A DNA stretch of 61,069 nt from a virus. Below, piece by piece: positions 27,585 through 36,338 of the stretch. Position 1 is the stretch's first letter; each line of letters opens with the position of its first letter. The notes beneath the pieces were generated by a model. It ran no database searches. It saw only the letters and a program-made list of their open reading frames with translations, and was not told the DNA's origin. The stretch lies in IMG/VR virus record IMGVR_UViG_3300035701_000033, positions 1 through 61,069 of that record; one strand, written 5' to 3'. The position numbers and the translations under genes were made by a program.

Positions 27585-27846
27585 GATATGTAATCCTTTC
27601 ATGCCTTGGAATAAGAACTGTTTTAATAATATCCTTAACCTCCAATACCTGTTTTTCTGCATGGTCAAGGCGAACCGACATTTCTTTATATGAACTGATA
27701 TTCATTATAAGCACTACCAAAATCGCTATCATTACTGAACCAATTCCGGTGAGTATTACATAGGCAACTTTAAACTTGCTGTTCATACCCTCATGCATAT
27801 CCGTTACTTTTTGGTTCAAAGAACCATGGTCTTCGCAGTGGTTCAT
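27565..27846 (-). CDS. Putative holin
   Basis: ATG 27846 follows GGAGG and is preferred to an ATG four codons earlier that overlaps the upstream stop. The 93-residue product has a charged N-terminus (HCEDHGSLNQKV), one transmembrane segment near residues 30-50 (VAYVILTGIGSVMIAILVVL) and a coiled-coil tail. This XhlA-like layout, directly before the endolysin (20-bp overlap), suits a holin or holin-associated protein. Confidence 0.6.
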   Translation of the reverse strand: MNHCEDHGSLNQKVTDMHEGMNSKFKVAYVILTGIGSVMIAILVVLIMNISSYKEMSVRLDHAEKQVLEVKDIIKTVLIPRHERITYHGRQEN

Positions 27847-27857
27847 GATATCCTCCA

Positions 27858-28247
27858 TTAAATGTTTGTTCCCACTATAGTTGCAGTCCCGCCTAATGCA
27901 TACCCACTGGTAGGGATTATATCCAATGATGGGGGCAGACTGTATAAATTTACAATTTCATAGAGATATTCAACTGGAGTTTGTCCCCCGAGAGCATATT
28001 GCACGACCACTGTTATTGCCCTAGTTTCTGTAGTCTTATCAAGATCAAGAATCCTATTATGTTCTTCTTTGATGGTAAGCTCATGCGTCGAGGCAGTAGG
28101 CACAAAATCAACCCATGATAGAATAACAGTTTTAGAGTCCATATCAGATACCTGATATCTACCACTGATCGGGATTACTGCCTTACCTACTTTATCTTTA
28201 AATGTAAGTTTTAGAAATGCTGTGGTTCTTTCGTTAAGCTGTTTCAT
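27858..28247 (-). CDS. Baseplate or tail accessory protein (BppU-like)
   Basis: A 129-residue protein. The N-terminus TAFLKLTFKDKVGKAVIPISG and centre TRAITVVVQYALGGQTPVEYLYEIVNL recur in phage tail-tip accessory proteins. The last residues contain SGYALGGTATIVG, one copy of the GGxxGG-type repeat that fills the next genes upstream. It lies between the repeat-rich tail gene and the holin. Confidence 0.55.
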   Translation of the reverse strand: MKQLNERTTAFLKLTFKDKVGKAVIPISGRYQVSDMDSKTVILSWVDFVPTASTHELTIKEEHNRILDLDKTTETRAITVVVQYALGGQTPVEYLYEIVNLYSLPPSLDIIPTSGYALGGTATIVGTNI

Positions 28248-28315
28248 TATCTACACCCCATTTAGTCAAGTGGTCCTATTTGGTTCTTATCAGTATGGAG
28301 TACATATTCTGGCTC

Positions 28316-29803
28316 TTATACCAATACTTTACATTGTATCTCATTATAGGTCAAGTCTGTTTCAACGCTATTGGTTGAGAGCTCTACATTAGTCTCGTAA
28401 GCACTTAAAGTTGCACATACATTTAACAATCCAAAATAAATCTGATATGCAGTAAGCCCAGTTCCGCCGAATATAAATCCCCCGGTTCCGACTATTGACG
28501 TTGGAACCTGATTGCTATATATGATTGCATTGCCTCCGGCTATACCCCCGGCAGTTGGCTGAAGACTTCCTCCCTGTAGATATGTTGCATGTCCTCCTGT
28601 AAGGAACCCGCCTGTGCCAACACACTCGTAGGACCCGGTATAAATTGCCGATGTAATTACCGCTGCACCACCGACTACTCCACCAGCATTTCCTAAAATA
28701 TCATAGGTTGCAGTCTTGCTTATAGTTCCTGAACCACCGATCAACCCACCCTCAGTTCCTGAGATTGAATATGTTTGGGTCTTAGCAATCGTAGCAGTCC
28801 CACCAATCAATCCTCCGGCATTACCTGAAATTGAGTATGTCAGATGCTTGGCGATTGTTCCTATTCCACCAACTATATATCCCCCAGTACCTACTATACT
28901 CTGGGTCTGCAGGGCAAAGATAGAGGTCCATCTTCCTGAATCAGTTAATTTAGTACCTACCGAACGTCCCTGTTCAGTGACACCAGCAGCTGAAATGAAT
29001 CGACCCCGTTCATCTAAGAAGACAATCGCTTGGTTGGTAATAGTCGCAGTCCCACCGACTACTCCACCCTCAGTCCCTGAGATTGAATAAGATCCCGTAG
29101 ATCCTACGACTACCCATATGATTTCGGGCTCATAGATTTGGTATGGGTTAGTAGAAATACTTATTGCCTGTTCCGGTGATAGCTGTAGACCATACATCAG
29201 GGTTAAATGTATGACTTCTTTCCATTGAGATGCGGATAAATTTACAATTCCAATAGTTGCATCAGCGCATGGCGTTGTGTTTGCCGTCTGGGTGGCACTC
29301 CCACTGAATACCCCATTAGTATAAAGGCTGCTATTAGCCCCATTATTCGACCATAATGCTACTGAGGTAAATATACCACCTGATATAGTAGGAATAGTCC
29401 CGAAATAAGCACCACTACCACACCTAAATTGTATAATATAGCTGCCTTGCCCCCGTATTATATATCTACGGTTACTGGATGCTGATCCAAACGCAAACTC
29501 CGAGACACTTGTGTCATTATTTGCTGTTGCAGTGACTACAATAGTACCGGCACTGACATTAGGTTGAGTATCTAATAAAATTCCGCCTATTCCATATCTG
29601 GTATTAACCCCCTCGGGTTCCCAAATACAGCCGCTGGATAATGTAGACCTCTTAGTATTCACAGCGTTGAATGCAAGCGCCCCAGCTCCCTCATTTAACG
29701 CCCATGCACCCACTAATCCCTGAACACTCCAATGCCCATCGGAGCGTAGGGGAGTGCCTAAAGGTGGTTTTTCGGTTCTGTCTTTGCGGATAGGAATCAG
29801 CAC
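28316..29803 (-). CDS. Receptor-binding candidate with LamG-like domain and GG repeats
   Basis: A 495-residue protein with a GTG start (29803) and a short gap to its neighbour. Residues about 30-225 look like a concanavalin/LamG lectin domain (WALNEGAGALAFNAV, VALWSNNGANSSLYTNG, IGIVNLSASQWKEVIHLTLM). Residues about 230-455 carry eight glycine-rich repeats with consensus SxSGxxGGxxGGxAxIxK, then a short C-terminal tail. This combination fits a tail fibre or receptor-binding protein. Flanking genes share the repeat. Confidence 0.65.
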   Translation of the reverse strand: MLIPIRKDRTEKPPLGTPLRSDGHWSVQGLVGAWALNEGAGALAFNAVNTKRSTLSSGCIWEPEGVNTRYGIGGILLDTQPNVSAGTIVVTATANNDTSVSEFAFGSASSNRRYIIRGQGSYIIQFRCGSGAYFGTIPTISGGIFTSVALWSNNGANSSLYTNGVFSGSATQTANTTPCADATIGIVNLSASQWKEVIHLTLMYGLQLSPEQAISISTNPYQIYEPEIIWVVVGSTGSYSISGTEGGVVGGTATITNQAIVFLDERGRFISAAGVTEQGRSVGTKLTDSGRWTSIFALQTQSIVGTGGYIVGGIGTIAKHLTYSISGNAGGLIGGTATIAKTQTYSISGTEGGLIGGSGTISKTATYDILGNAGGVVGGAAVITSAIYTGSYECVGTGGFLTGGHATYLQGGSLQPTAGGIAGGNAIIYSNQVPTSIVGTGGFIFGGTGLTAYQIYFGLLNVCATLSAYETNVELSTNSVETDLTYNEIQCKVLV

Positions 29804-29804
29804 G

Positions 29805-30230
29805 TTATGCGCTCCGCTTCTCTATTAACCTTGCGCGTACAACAATATTCCGAGTTGCAGCCTGTGGACAGGTAACAATTAATTTGCCTCCTTTAACACC
29901 TACAGCAATCGGTGCCGTCTTTCGAGCAGGATCTTCTCCCGGAGTATTCGTTGCATATGTATCCATAATCATGAGAGGGGCTGCATGCTCTGTGGTATCA
30001 TAGTCATCAGCAGAGTCCCCTAATATATCTCCGTTTGTATACGCAACCTGAAATGTCGCTGTATCTCCACTTGCAGCTGTTCCTGCATTATCTACTGATA
30101 CCTGTATTGAAGCCGCGATGGTTGTAGCATCAATCAAAAATGCATCCGATGTCACTGCCGTTGCTGCTGACACAGTAACGCTCGTTGCAGAGGACCATAC
30201 AATTTGGGTTTCTGTTAATGTTATCGCCAT
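29805..30230 (-). CDS. Beta-rich structural protein
   Basis: A 141-residue, Thr/Ala-rich protein whose layout (TQIVWSSATSVTVSAAT, IQVSVDNAGTAASGDTATFQV, GKLIVTCPQAATRNIVVRARL) is a beta sandwich resembling decoration or tail-associated domains. It follows its neighbour by one base and ends just before the GTG of the lectin-like gene, so they are co-transcribed. Confidence 0.5.
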   Translation of the reverse strand: MAITLTETQIVWSSATSVTVSAATAVTSDAFLIDATTIAASIQVSVDNAGTAASGDTATFQVAYTNGDILGDSADDYDTTEHAAPLMIMDTYATNTPGEDPARKTAPIAVGVKGGKLIVTCPQAATRNIVVRARLIEKRSA

Positions 30231-30231
30231 A

Positions 30232-30543
30232 TTACACCTCTATCCTTGCTTCGGTTTCGGTCAGTATCATACCAATGGCCGTGGTAAAATCAGGAGTACC
30301 GAACTGAGAATATACCAGACCTGCAACCACTTTTAGTTGGTCTATATATTCCTGTGCCTGTCGTGTTAGTTCGGATATAACCAGCTCTTTAAAGTCTACC
30401 CTATCAAGGTTGGCAGTATATCCCAGTACCGTTGTGGCCAAAACTGTAGCATTATCATCTGCTAATATATCCAACGTACAAGATATCGTTGCTGCTCCCC
30501 CTTTAACATAGCTATATATCGGGGTGCTTAATTTCTTAATCAT
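30232..30543 (-). CDS. Small tail-region protein
   Basis: A 103-residue protein. The first half looks beta (STPIYSYVKGGAATISCTL), the second helical (FKELVISELTRQAQEYIDQL). It overlaps the preceding gene by four bases. No family recognised; tail-region context. Confidence 0.5.
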   Translation of the reverse strand: MIKKLSTPIYSYVKGGAATISCTLDILADDNATVLATTVLGYTANLDRVDFKELVISELTRQAQEYIDQLKVVAGLVYSQFGTPDFTTAIGMILTETEARIEV

Positions 30544-30752
30544 AAAAACTCCTTTTGGATATTATTAATACAGTGTTCACGTTCCCCAGTTAAGTGAAAC
30601 ATGATCCAATCGATTACTCGTTCCTGCCATTTCCCATGATAATTAATACCAACATAGGATGATATTGTTTGTCCTACAGGTACGTAGAATAAACAGGCAA
30701 TAAACTCGTCAATACCAATTAATAAATTTAACCAATATGGACGTTTAACCAT
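30540..30752 (-). CDS. Conserved small phage protein with hydrophobic segment
   Basis: Start moved to ATG 30752 behind GGGGGAGCT; an earlier in-frame ATG at 30812 falls in the terminator stem. The 70-residue product (LNLLIGIDEFIACLF then VPVGQTISSYVG, WQERVIDWIMF and HC) follows a conserved phage pattern in which LIGIDxxxxxLF, TISSxxG and IDWxxxxxGHC appear in order. Its role is unknown. The hydrophobic segment at residues 8-25 might touch membrane. Confidence 0.6.
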   Translation of the reverse strand: MVKRPYWLNLLIGIDEFIACLFYVPVGQTISSYVGINYHGKWQERVIDWIMFHLTGEREHCINNIQKEFL

Positions 30753-30769
30753 AGCTCCCCCATAAAATA

Positions 30770-30803
30770 AACAGCCCCCTCCGAACTTGCGAAGGAGGCT
30801 GTT
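30770..30803 (-). terminator. Rho-independent terminator
   Basis: On the minus strand AACAGCCTCCTTCG pairs with the following CGGAGGGGGCTGTT across a short loop and is followed by TATTTTATGG. It lies between the 143-codon virion gene and the small conserved protein and sets the translation start of the latter. Confidence 0.8.
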
Positions 30804-30832
30804 CATCCTCAATGAATATGCCGTACCACTTA

Positions 30833-31264
30833 TTAGGTTGGAGTACCTTTGGACAGCTGGACAATCGGAGTAACCTTGTATGTATCACCATTGTTTGCTG
30901 GGGTAAATGTCGCACCAGCCTTTTCTGCATACACCAGAACTCCGTCAGCATCCACAACATAGTACCCATATATTGCTGGGTTTGTAGTTAGAGGCCCAGT
31001 AAACGTAAAGGTCTGCTGCGCATAGGCAACCTGTTCAATGCCACCGACCTGCGATTCTACCCAGCCTGTACCATTTGTTAGGGTAATAGCTGCATACCCG
31101 CCCCCTGCTGCCTCTGTAAAGGAACCAGCTGTCGAAGTATCTGCCGGGGTTACGTCAGTAGCAAACAGTTTCAAGGTAAGATTTTTACCCCCTGCTGGCC
31201 ATACATTTTGAAAAGCTGCTTTTAGCAGCATTACTGCGCCTACATCTGCAAGAACTAAGGCCAT
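30833..31264 (-). CDS. Structural protein
   Basis: A 143-residue beta-rich protein (KNLTLKLFATDVTPADTSTAG, YAAITLTNGTGWVESQVGG, FTFTGPLTTNPAIYGYYVV). The centre NPAIYGYYVVDADGVLVYAE is a pattern seen in many phage tail or decoration proteins. It has its own promoter (31303-31331) and a terminator after it, so it is a one-gene late transcript that may be expressed at high level. Confidence 0.6.
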   Translation of the reverse strand: MALVLADVGAVMLLKAAFQNVWPAGGKNLTLKLFATDVTPADTSTAGSFTEAAGGGYAAITLTNGTGWVESQVGGIEQVAYAQQTFTFTGPLTTNPAIYGYYVVDADGVLVYAEKAGATFTPANNGDTYKVTPIVQLSKGTPT

Positions 31265-31302
31265 GATATATTCTCCTTTTATTTATAATTTCAGATAGTA
31301 TT

Positions 31303-31331
31303 ATTAAACGCCTATTTCATATTTTATTCAA
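31303..31331 (-). promoter_or_regulatory. Late promoter P3 (CCCTTG family)
   Basis: On the minus strand TTGAAT, 17 bases, TTTAAT, with ACCC before the -35; the downstream gene starts at 31264. It shares CCCTTG with P1, P2 and P4. Confidence 0.6.
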
Positions 31332-31336
31332 GGGTA

Positions 31337-31837
31337 TTATGCCGTTGTTTTCCATTCACCATTTATCTTAACCGAGATTGTTGCTACCTGTTTCCATGCG
31401 CCGCCTACTTTTACATACACGGCATTCGCGGTTTTCCATACTCCGCCTATATTAACCCTAAGTACAAGCCCTGATGATCCTATTGGTGATCCGGTTCCGC
31501 CAATTAGTCCACCTGCTGCGCCGGATATAGATCCATTAAAATTCTTAGTAATCGCCGCTGATCCCCCGGCCAAACCACCTTCGGAACCTAGCGCAATAAA
31601 ACCCTTAGCAACTACTCCAGACCCTCCAATCAAACCACCCTCGGCACCTGAGATTGAATAAGATGCCGACGCTGCGGTCCCAAAGGCTGAACCCGTACCG
31701 CCGCATAAACACCCCCCAGTTCCAAGCATCCCAATTCCATATTCTACTTGTGTATAGACTTGAGAAATTTTTTGTCTTCTGGGATCTTCCCATTCTACTT
31801 GTGCATAGACTTGAGAAATTTTTTGTAGATCAGCCAT
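31337..31837 (-). CDS. GG-repeat tail protein
   Basis: A 166-residue protein. The N-terminus has a duplicated KISQVYAQVEWEDPRR / KISQVYTQVEYG unit, then four copies of the SxSGxxGGxxGG repeat (GMLGTGGCLCGG to AAGGLIGGTG), then a C-terminal beta domain with repeated GGVWKTAN / GGAWKQVA / NGEWKTTA strands. It probably belongs to the same tail complex as the 495-residue protein, which has the same repeats. Confidence 0.6.
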   Translation of the reverse strand: MADLQKISQVYAQVEWEDPRRQKISQVYTQVEYGIGMLGTGGCLCGGTGSAFGTAASASYSISGAEGGLIGGSGVVAKGFIALGSEGGLAGGSAAITKNFNGSISGAAGGLIGGTGSPIGSSGLVLRVNIGGVWKTANAVYVKVGGAWKQVATISVKINGEWKTTA

Positions 31838-31840
31838 ATA

Positions 31841-32809
31841 TTACGCCTTTGCTTTTATGCCAATTTCTATATCATTTATCGTACTCTCTGTCCAAACTAC
31901 ACTGCCATTAGGATTAAGCTCCCAAATATTTGTATATCCCACGTAAGATGTGGTAAGTGATTTATCTGTACTAGTGTAATTAGTGGAGTTAGTACGTATG
32001 ACAAGATCAAGTTTTGTTACTGCCGCTGCGCCCTCATATAAAGCTCTAGCTTGGACTTGTACCCCTTTGATCTCTCCAACAGACCCAGTTAAATTCCCTA
32101 ATATATAAGTATCTATTTCATCTGCGGTATTAGTACTTACATAATCAGTATCAGAATATGGTATTTCATCGACGCACGCATAGTTAGATCCTGTACTGGG
32201 ATCATACTGAGTCGAATTTCCAGCCCCTGTTATGGCAATACCTTGAATTTTTGTACCAGTAGGCATCGTAGTTGAGTCCACAATAAAGGTGTCGAAATTC
32301 GCATTAGGTTCCCCCGATCTAGCACCTAAAACAACATTATCCATAGTTGTTTCCGTTCCGGGTTTAGTATCCCCCGTAAAATCAATATCTGTGGCACCAT
32401 CAACAGTTACTTTGAACCTACCTGCCGAATCATCAATCTTTATGTAAACCCCTATTTTTCTAGTTGTAGAAGTAGGAGTAGTCGCGGTCCCGGTAGCAAG
32501 CAAACTAGACCCATATCCGCTATAAGCTTTTAAGTTTCCCGAACTATTGTTGGTTCTCCATAATGAGCATAAGGTAGTAGTCCCGCTTCGTACTTCTAAA
32601 ACCCGTTCGCCGTTATCTGCTTGGCTATTATACCAAAAAGCAAAATAATATTCTCCTGCTGCTGGAAGATTTTTTTGAACCCAGTACGTTCCTCCATACA
32701 ATCGTAAGCAATAATTTCCGTCCATTCCCGACGTTATTACAGGGGCACTAGAAGAATCCCATAGTCCAATAGACCCATCCTCAAAACCATCCATAAATAT
32801 TCGTGCCAT
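31841..32809 (-). CDS. Concanavalin/LamG-like tail protein
   Basis: A 322-residue protein. The N-terminal MARIFMDGFEDGSIGLWDSS, with LRLYGGTYWVQKNLPAAGEYYF and RKIGVYIKIDDSAGRFKVTVDG, is typical of phage proteins with a single LamG-like lectin fold. The C-terminal part is a beta domain ending in EIGIKAKA. It is a likely surface or tail-fibre component. Confidence 0.6.
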   Translation of the reverse strand: MARIFMDGFEDGSIGLWDSSSAPVITSGMDGNYCLRLYGGTYWVQKNLPAAGEYYFAFWYNSQADNGERVLEVRSGTTTLCSLWRTNNSSGNLKAYSGYGSSLLATGTATTPTSTTRKIGVYIKIDDSAGRFKVTVDGATDIDFTGDTKPGTETTMDNVVLGARSGEPNANFDTFIVDSTTMPTGTKIQGIAITGAGNSTQYDPSTGSNYACVDEIPYSDTDYVSTNTADEIDTYILGNLTGSVGEIKGVQVQARALYEGAAAVTKLDLVIRTNSTNYTSTDKSLTTSYVGYTNIWELNPNGSVVWTESTINDIEIGIKAKA

Positions 32810-32818
32810 GATTAACTC

Positions 32819-33904
32819 CTATGCATTATACTTAATCCAAACATCGCCGTTCTGTCCCCCAGATGGGGCGGATACTGATTCAATTACATTCCGCATTTGC
32901 GCTGTTGTATAATCCGTATTTTCATCCGCGATTAATGCGCCGGTCATAGTTGTTCCCACAACCGGAACAAACCCCGTATGTCCTGAAGTGGCGTAGGCCA
33001 AATTGGATAACGAGGCATGGTCAGTTGATGGTGATGCCGAGAATGCAGTAATAAACACACTATCAATTTGTGTGGCCGTGGCTCCATTCAGTACTACTAT
33101 AATTCTACCCACCAACATCGCATGTGAACTGATAAGCGGTGGATGTGTCGGCGGTTGAGCTGCCTGAGCCTGAACCAGATTATAGTTCCCTGTACCCAGA
33201 GTAATATAGATATCCTTCTGCGATTCGATGCCCCGATATACCCAGTTCACTGCATACTTAGCTGCTCCTAATGATACCAGTGCAGTACCATCATCATACT
33301 GGGTATTATTATATTGAGTAACTGTACTCTCTGTCCATACTCCTGCAACATGATAGCAAAATACTATATTATCCGTCGCTGAATTTACTTCATCCAGATC
33401 AAGAGGTACTGATAATGCCTCGTATACTCGACCTGCGAGAGTCTTTACATTCCGAGTACCATACTCACTGAGGTCAAGACCATTCGCCCGGATGAAACGT
33501 AAATACGTACTCGCCGCAGCGAAGAATATTTTCTCTGGTAGTGCGACCCCTAGTGAATCCCAGTTGGTTACATGCAGGTGTATGCCATTTCGGTATACAG
33601 TAAATATGGGTACATGCGTTCCCAGTTCGAATAACGCTCGGTCTGTAACTATCTGGAATGCTGGAGAACCCCCATTAAATAACGCTCCAATATAACTCAG
33701 GGCATTATCCGTAGGCGTAAGCGTTGCCCCCGGTATAAGATATGTTTTTGGCACCCCACCATTAGTGGCGTTATCATATATGTTGACGCTGTATGTTCCT
33801 ATAGTAATAGTACCGTTCCCATTATCCGTAAAGGTGGGAGTCAAGAGCATACCCTTATATTTCGTCTGCATCTCCTGTAAGGAGTCAAGTATTTTTAATG
33901 GCAT
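32819..33904 (-). CDS. Tail protein, beta-rich N-terminal domain
   Basis: A 361-residue protein: coiled-coil start (LQEMQTKYKG), beta domain with TFTDNGNGTITIGTYSVNIYD, and a C-terminal SSPSTDHASLSNLAYATSGHTGF, a motif common near the end of tail-fibre or fibre-adaptor proteins (HxxLxNL...GH). It is followed downstream by the LamG-like gene. Fibre role inferred. Confidence 0.55.
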   Translation of the reverse strand: MPLKILDSLQEMQTKYKGMLLTPTFTDNGNGTITIGTYSVNIYDNATNGGVPKTYLIPGATLTPTDNALSYIGALFNGGSPAFQIVTDRALFELGTHVPIFTVYRNGIHLHVTNWDSLGVALPEKIFFAAASTYLRFIRANGLDLSEYGTRNVKTLAGRVYEALSVPLDLDEVNSATDNIVFCYHVAGVWTESTVTQYNNTQYDDGTALVSLGAAKYAVNWVYRGIESQKDIYITLGTGNYNLVQAQAAQPPTHPPLISSHAMLVGRIIVVLNGATATQIDSVFITAFSASPSTDHASLSNLAYATSGHTGFVPVVGTTMTGALIADENTDYTTAQMRNVIESVSAPSGGQNGDVWIKYNA

Positions 33905-33914
33905 GGATTACTCC

Positions 33915-34205
33915 TTATTTTGTATATATGCCGTCAGCACAGATATTGTTCGACGCCGCATTGGTATTTTTCACGCGATAGTATTTTGTATTTGTGCAAT
34001 GGAGAAACACACCCATCCATGAGCCATTTCCTGCTATAGTGTCTACCGTAACCGCCGTTGCCCCATCGTAGAACTCCAGAACTGCATCGGTGCTATGAGA
34101 AATATTATGGATCACTATCTCAGTCCCAGCTCCGGGCTGCATATTGAAATAGTTATTCTGCGCTACTGCTGAAACTCCCAATTGATAAACGTCGCCAGCT
34201 GCCAT
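33915..34205 (-). CDS. Small virion protein
   Basis: A 96-residue protein with an all-beta pattern (YQLGVSAVAQNNYF, TEIVIHNISHSTDAVLEFYD, CTNTKYYRVKNTNA). Small Ig-like folds of this kind serve as decoration or tail accessory proteins. Ribosome site AAAGGAGAAATGAT. Identity unknown. Confidence 0.5.
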   Translation of the reverse strand: MAAGDVYQLGVSAVAQNNYFNMQPGAGTEIVIHNISHSTDAVLEFYDGATAVTVDTIAGNGSWMGVFLHCTNTKYYRVKNTNAASNNICADGIYTK

Positions 34206-34217
34206 ATCATTTCTCCT

Positions 34218-34760
34218 TTAAAGGTTGATCTGAATATTAACTTGGTTCGCGTTGGACTGTGTATCCTTTGAAACCTGTGGTGTCAGTCCTGCAAATTCTG
34301 CTACCTTTGTCCATGCTGTTATCCGATCCTTGGCAGCTACATGCGTGTTCGTTATGAGCCCAAAGATATCTTCGAGGGTTTCTTCAGCAATCAGTTTCGC
34401 CTTAACTGCAAACGTGACTCCTGACTCCCTGAGTGTCTTGGTATGGATCTGCAGTTCCTGCCTGAATGCTGGTTGTTGAACGATCCGAGCGAACTCGGGC
34501 TCAGATAGTAAATATCTTTCCCGGATCGTGTCTTCGTCCTCTACTCCCAGAGCTACATCAAAGACCATTCTGGGGTTCCACCCTCCCAGTATTGGCTCGG
34601 GACGCAGTGCCAGTTCCTGCGACATATTCTCTTTGGCCTGCCTGTATGCCCCATCTATAGTCGATTGAGCAGAAAGAGTCCGGGCCTTTTCAGGCTCCAG
34701 ACTATCTTCATACAGGTCATCGAACCCGTCTTCGTATGGATCTAAGAGTTCTCTATTCAT
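34218..34760 (-). CDS. Putative terminase small subunit
   Basis: A 180-residue protein with an acidic N-terminus (DPYEDGFDDLYEDS), a helical core LRESGVTFAVKAKLIAEETL and a C-terminal TAWTKVAEFAGLTPQ preceding NQVNIQINL. The C-terminal AGLxP plus basic, beta tail resembles podovirus TerS proteins. There is no Shine-Dalgarno sequence at the usual distance, and a -10-like TATGAT ends seven bases before the ATG, so the message may be leaderless. TerL is 8 kb downstream. Confidence 0.5.
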   Translation of the reverse strand: MNRELLDPYEDGFDDLYEDSLEPEKARTLSAQSTIDGAYRQAKENMSQELALRPEPILGGWNPRMVFDVALGVEDEDTIRERYLLSEPEFARIVQQPAFRQELQIHTKTLRESGVTFAVKAKLIAEETLEDIFGLITNTHVAAKDRITAWTKVAEFAGLTPQVSKDTQSNANQVNIQINL

Positions 34761-34766
34761 GCGATA

Positions 34767-34795
34767 ATCATATCAATCCTTGAAAGTTAATACAA
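34767..34795 (-). promoter_or_regulatory. Late promoter P4, predicts a leaderless transcript
   Basis: On the minus strand TTGTAT, 17 bases, TATGAT, with CCC before the -35. The expected start site coincides with the ATG at 34760. It shares CCCTTG with P1-P3. Confidence 0.55.
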
Positions 34796-34945
34796 GGGAG
34801 TTTCTTGGCGTTCAATCTCCTTCATTATTTCATCATGTAGTTTCCCTAATCTGTTGTGTTGATCTGGCAATCCCATCATTATGCACATGAGCATAATAAT
34901 CCTGAATGTCTTACGCATTATTTTTATCTGATCATGTGCTGTCAT
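34787..34945 (-). CDS. Small helical protein between PhoH and TerS
   Basis: A 52-residue ORF starting at ATG 34945 behind AGGAGATCC, just after the PhoH stop. The sequence is Met-rich and helical (KIMRKTFRIIMLMCIMMGLP) and then charged (HDEIMKEIERQ). The frame, ribosome site and tight packing support expression. Function unknown; the hydrophobic part may be amphipathic. Confidence 0.6.
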   Translation of the reverse strand: MTAHDQIKIMRKTFRIIMLMCIMMGLPDQHNRLGKLHDEIMKEIERQETPLY

Positions 34946-34955
34946 GGCGGATCTC

Positions 34956-36338
34956 CTATAAAATCTCCGCAGCTATAGAAGCAAGTTCAGATCTTTCGCC
35001 TTTTGTTAGGGTAATATGTGCTGCAATCTTCTGATTCCTGAATCTCTCTACTACATAGGTCAGACCGTTCGACGATGCATCCAACCAAGGATTATCAATT
35101 TGCTGAGGATCGCCAGTTAAAATAATTTTGGTTCCTTCCCCAGCTCTGGTTATTATAGTCTTAACTTCATGTGGTGTCAAGTTCTGTGCTTCATCAATTA
35201 TCAGGTACTGATTCGGGATAGACCGACCACGAATGTAAGTCAGTGGCTCGATCTCCATTATCCCTGCAGCAAGTAGCTCCATATAAGCATTACCAAATTG
35301 CCCCCGCTCTTTTTCAATACACGCTGAATCATTTGCAGGGATGTCTCCTTTGGATTTCCCCAGTTTCTTTTTCGTTTCCAGTGGCTTCATGATCCGGGAT
35401 GACCCGACCTGATACCCCGACAGTAGAAATTCTACGTTATCATAGATCGGCTGCATGTACGGTGCCAGTTTCTCCCTGATATCTCCCGGCAGGAACCCGA
35501 TATCTTTCCCCATCTGAAAGACCGGACGCCCGACCAGCAGTTTTCTATAAGTAAAGTCCTCAGTCACAGCTTTGATCCCCGCAGCGAGAGCAAGAAGGGT
35601 CTTCCCTGTACCTGCTTTGCCCACCAGCGTCACCAATTTTATGTTATCGTCAAGCAAAATGTCGAGAGCCATACGCTGCTCGTCGTTTCTTGGCTCCAAA
35701 TCACAGATTTTTCCGGAGTCTGGGACTGTATTGAACAGATCAGCCTCGGCATCATAGCGACACATAACTCCGTATTCATCTATTACAAATTCATTAGGAG
35801 ATATATTCTCTACAGGATAAAATCCGAGTCTAAAACCTTCAGGTAATCTGATTACTCCAGTATACATCTCGTCCATTGATACAGTATTAGTGTCATATGT
35901 CTCTGCCCGAATGCCAACAACGTCTGCTTTGATCCGCAGATTCATATCTCGCGTGATTAGAACCACCTCTTGATCCTGATATATGTAACTATTTTCTATA
36001 GCCACTGCCAGAATCCGGGTATCTGCCATCTTATGATCCATATCCGAGGGTACTTTGCAGAGAAACTCATCGGTACAGAAATCTACTCTGAGGATACCAC
36101 CATGTTCATGCAGAGGGATGCCATCAATAAGCGAACCTTTTTCCCTCATCGCGTCGATAAAGCGGGAGAATGCTCTTGAATTGCGTCCAAGATCGTTCAT
36201 TTCCTTCTTGAAATGGTCAAGTTCTTCAAGTACAACCATGGGTACTATAACTGTGTGAGGTCCGAAAGTCATTACAGATTGGGCATCATGCAAGATGATA
36301 TTGGTATCGATCACAAATATGGTGGGTTTTTCTGACAT
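34956..36338 (-). CDS. phoH: PhoH-like ATPase with PIN domain
   Basis: A 460-residue protein. The N-terminal PIN domain shows FVIDTNIILHD with acidic nuclease positions (VDFCTDE, KMADTRI). A P-loop GKAGTGKT lies near residue 240 and Walker B YLIIDEAQN near 372, with the PhoH-specific TGDPQQIDNPWLD. PIN-PhoH2 proteins are RNA helicase-nuclease fusions. It is the first gene of the leftward block with its own promoter and ribosome site AAAGGAGAATCC. Confidence 0.88.
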   Translation of the reverse strand: MSEKPTIFVIDTNIILHDAQSVMTFGPHTVIVPMVVLEELDHFKKEMNDLGRNSRAFSRFIDAMREKGSLIDGIPLHEHGGILRVDFCTDEFLCKVPSDMDHKMADTRILAVAIENSYIYQDQEVVLITRDMNLRIKADVVGIRAETYDTNTVSMDEMYTGVIRLPEGFRLGFYPVENISPNEFVIDEYGVMCRYDAEADLFNTVPDSGKICDLEPRNDEQRMALDILLDDNIKLVTLVGKAGTGKTLLALAAGIKAVTEDFTYRKLLVGRPVFQMGKDIGFLPGDIREKLAPYMQPIYDNVEFLLSGYQVGSSRIMKPLETKKKLGKSKGDIPANDSACIEKERGQFGNAYMELLAAGIMEIEPLTYIRGRSIPNQYLIIDEAQNLTPHEVKTIITRAGEGTKIILTGDPQQIDNPWLDASSNGLTYVVERFRNQKIAAHITLTKGERSELASIAAEIL

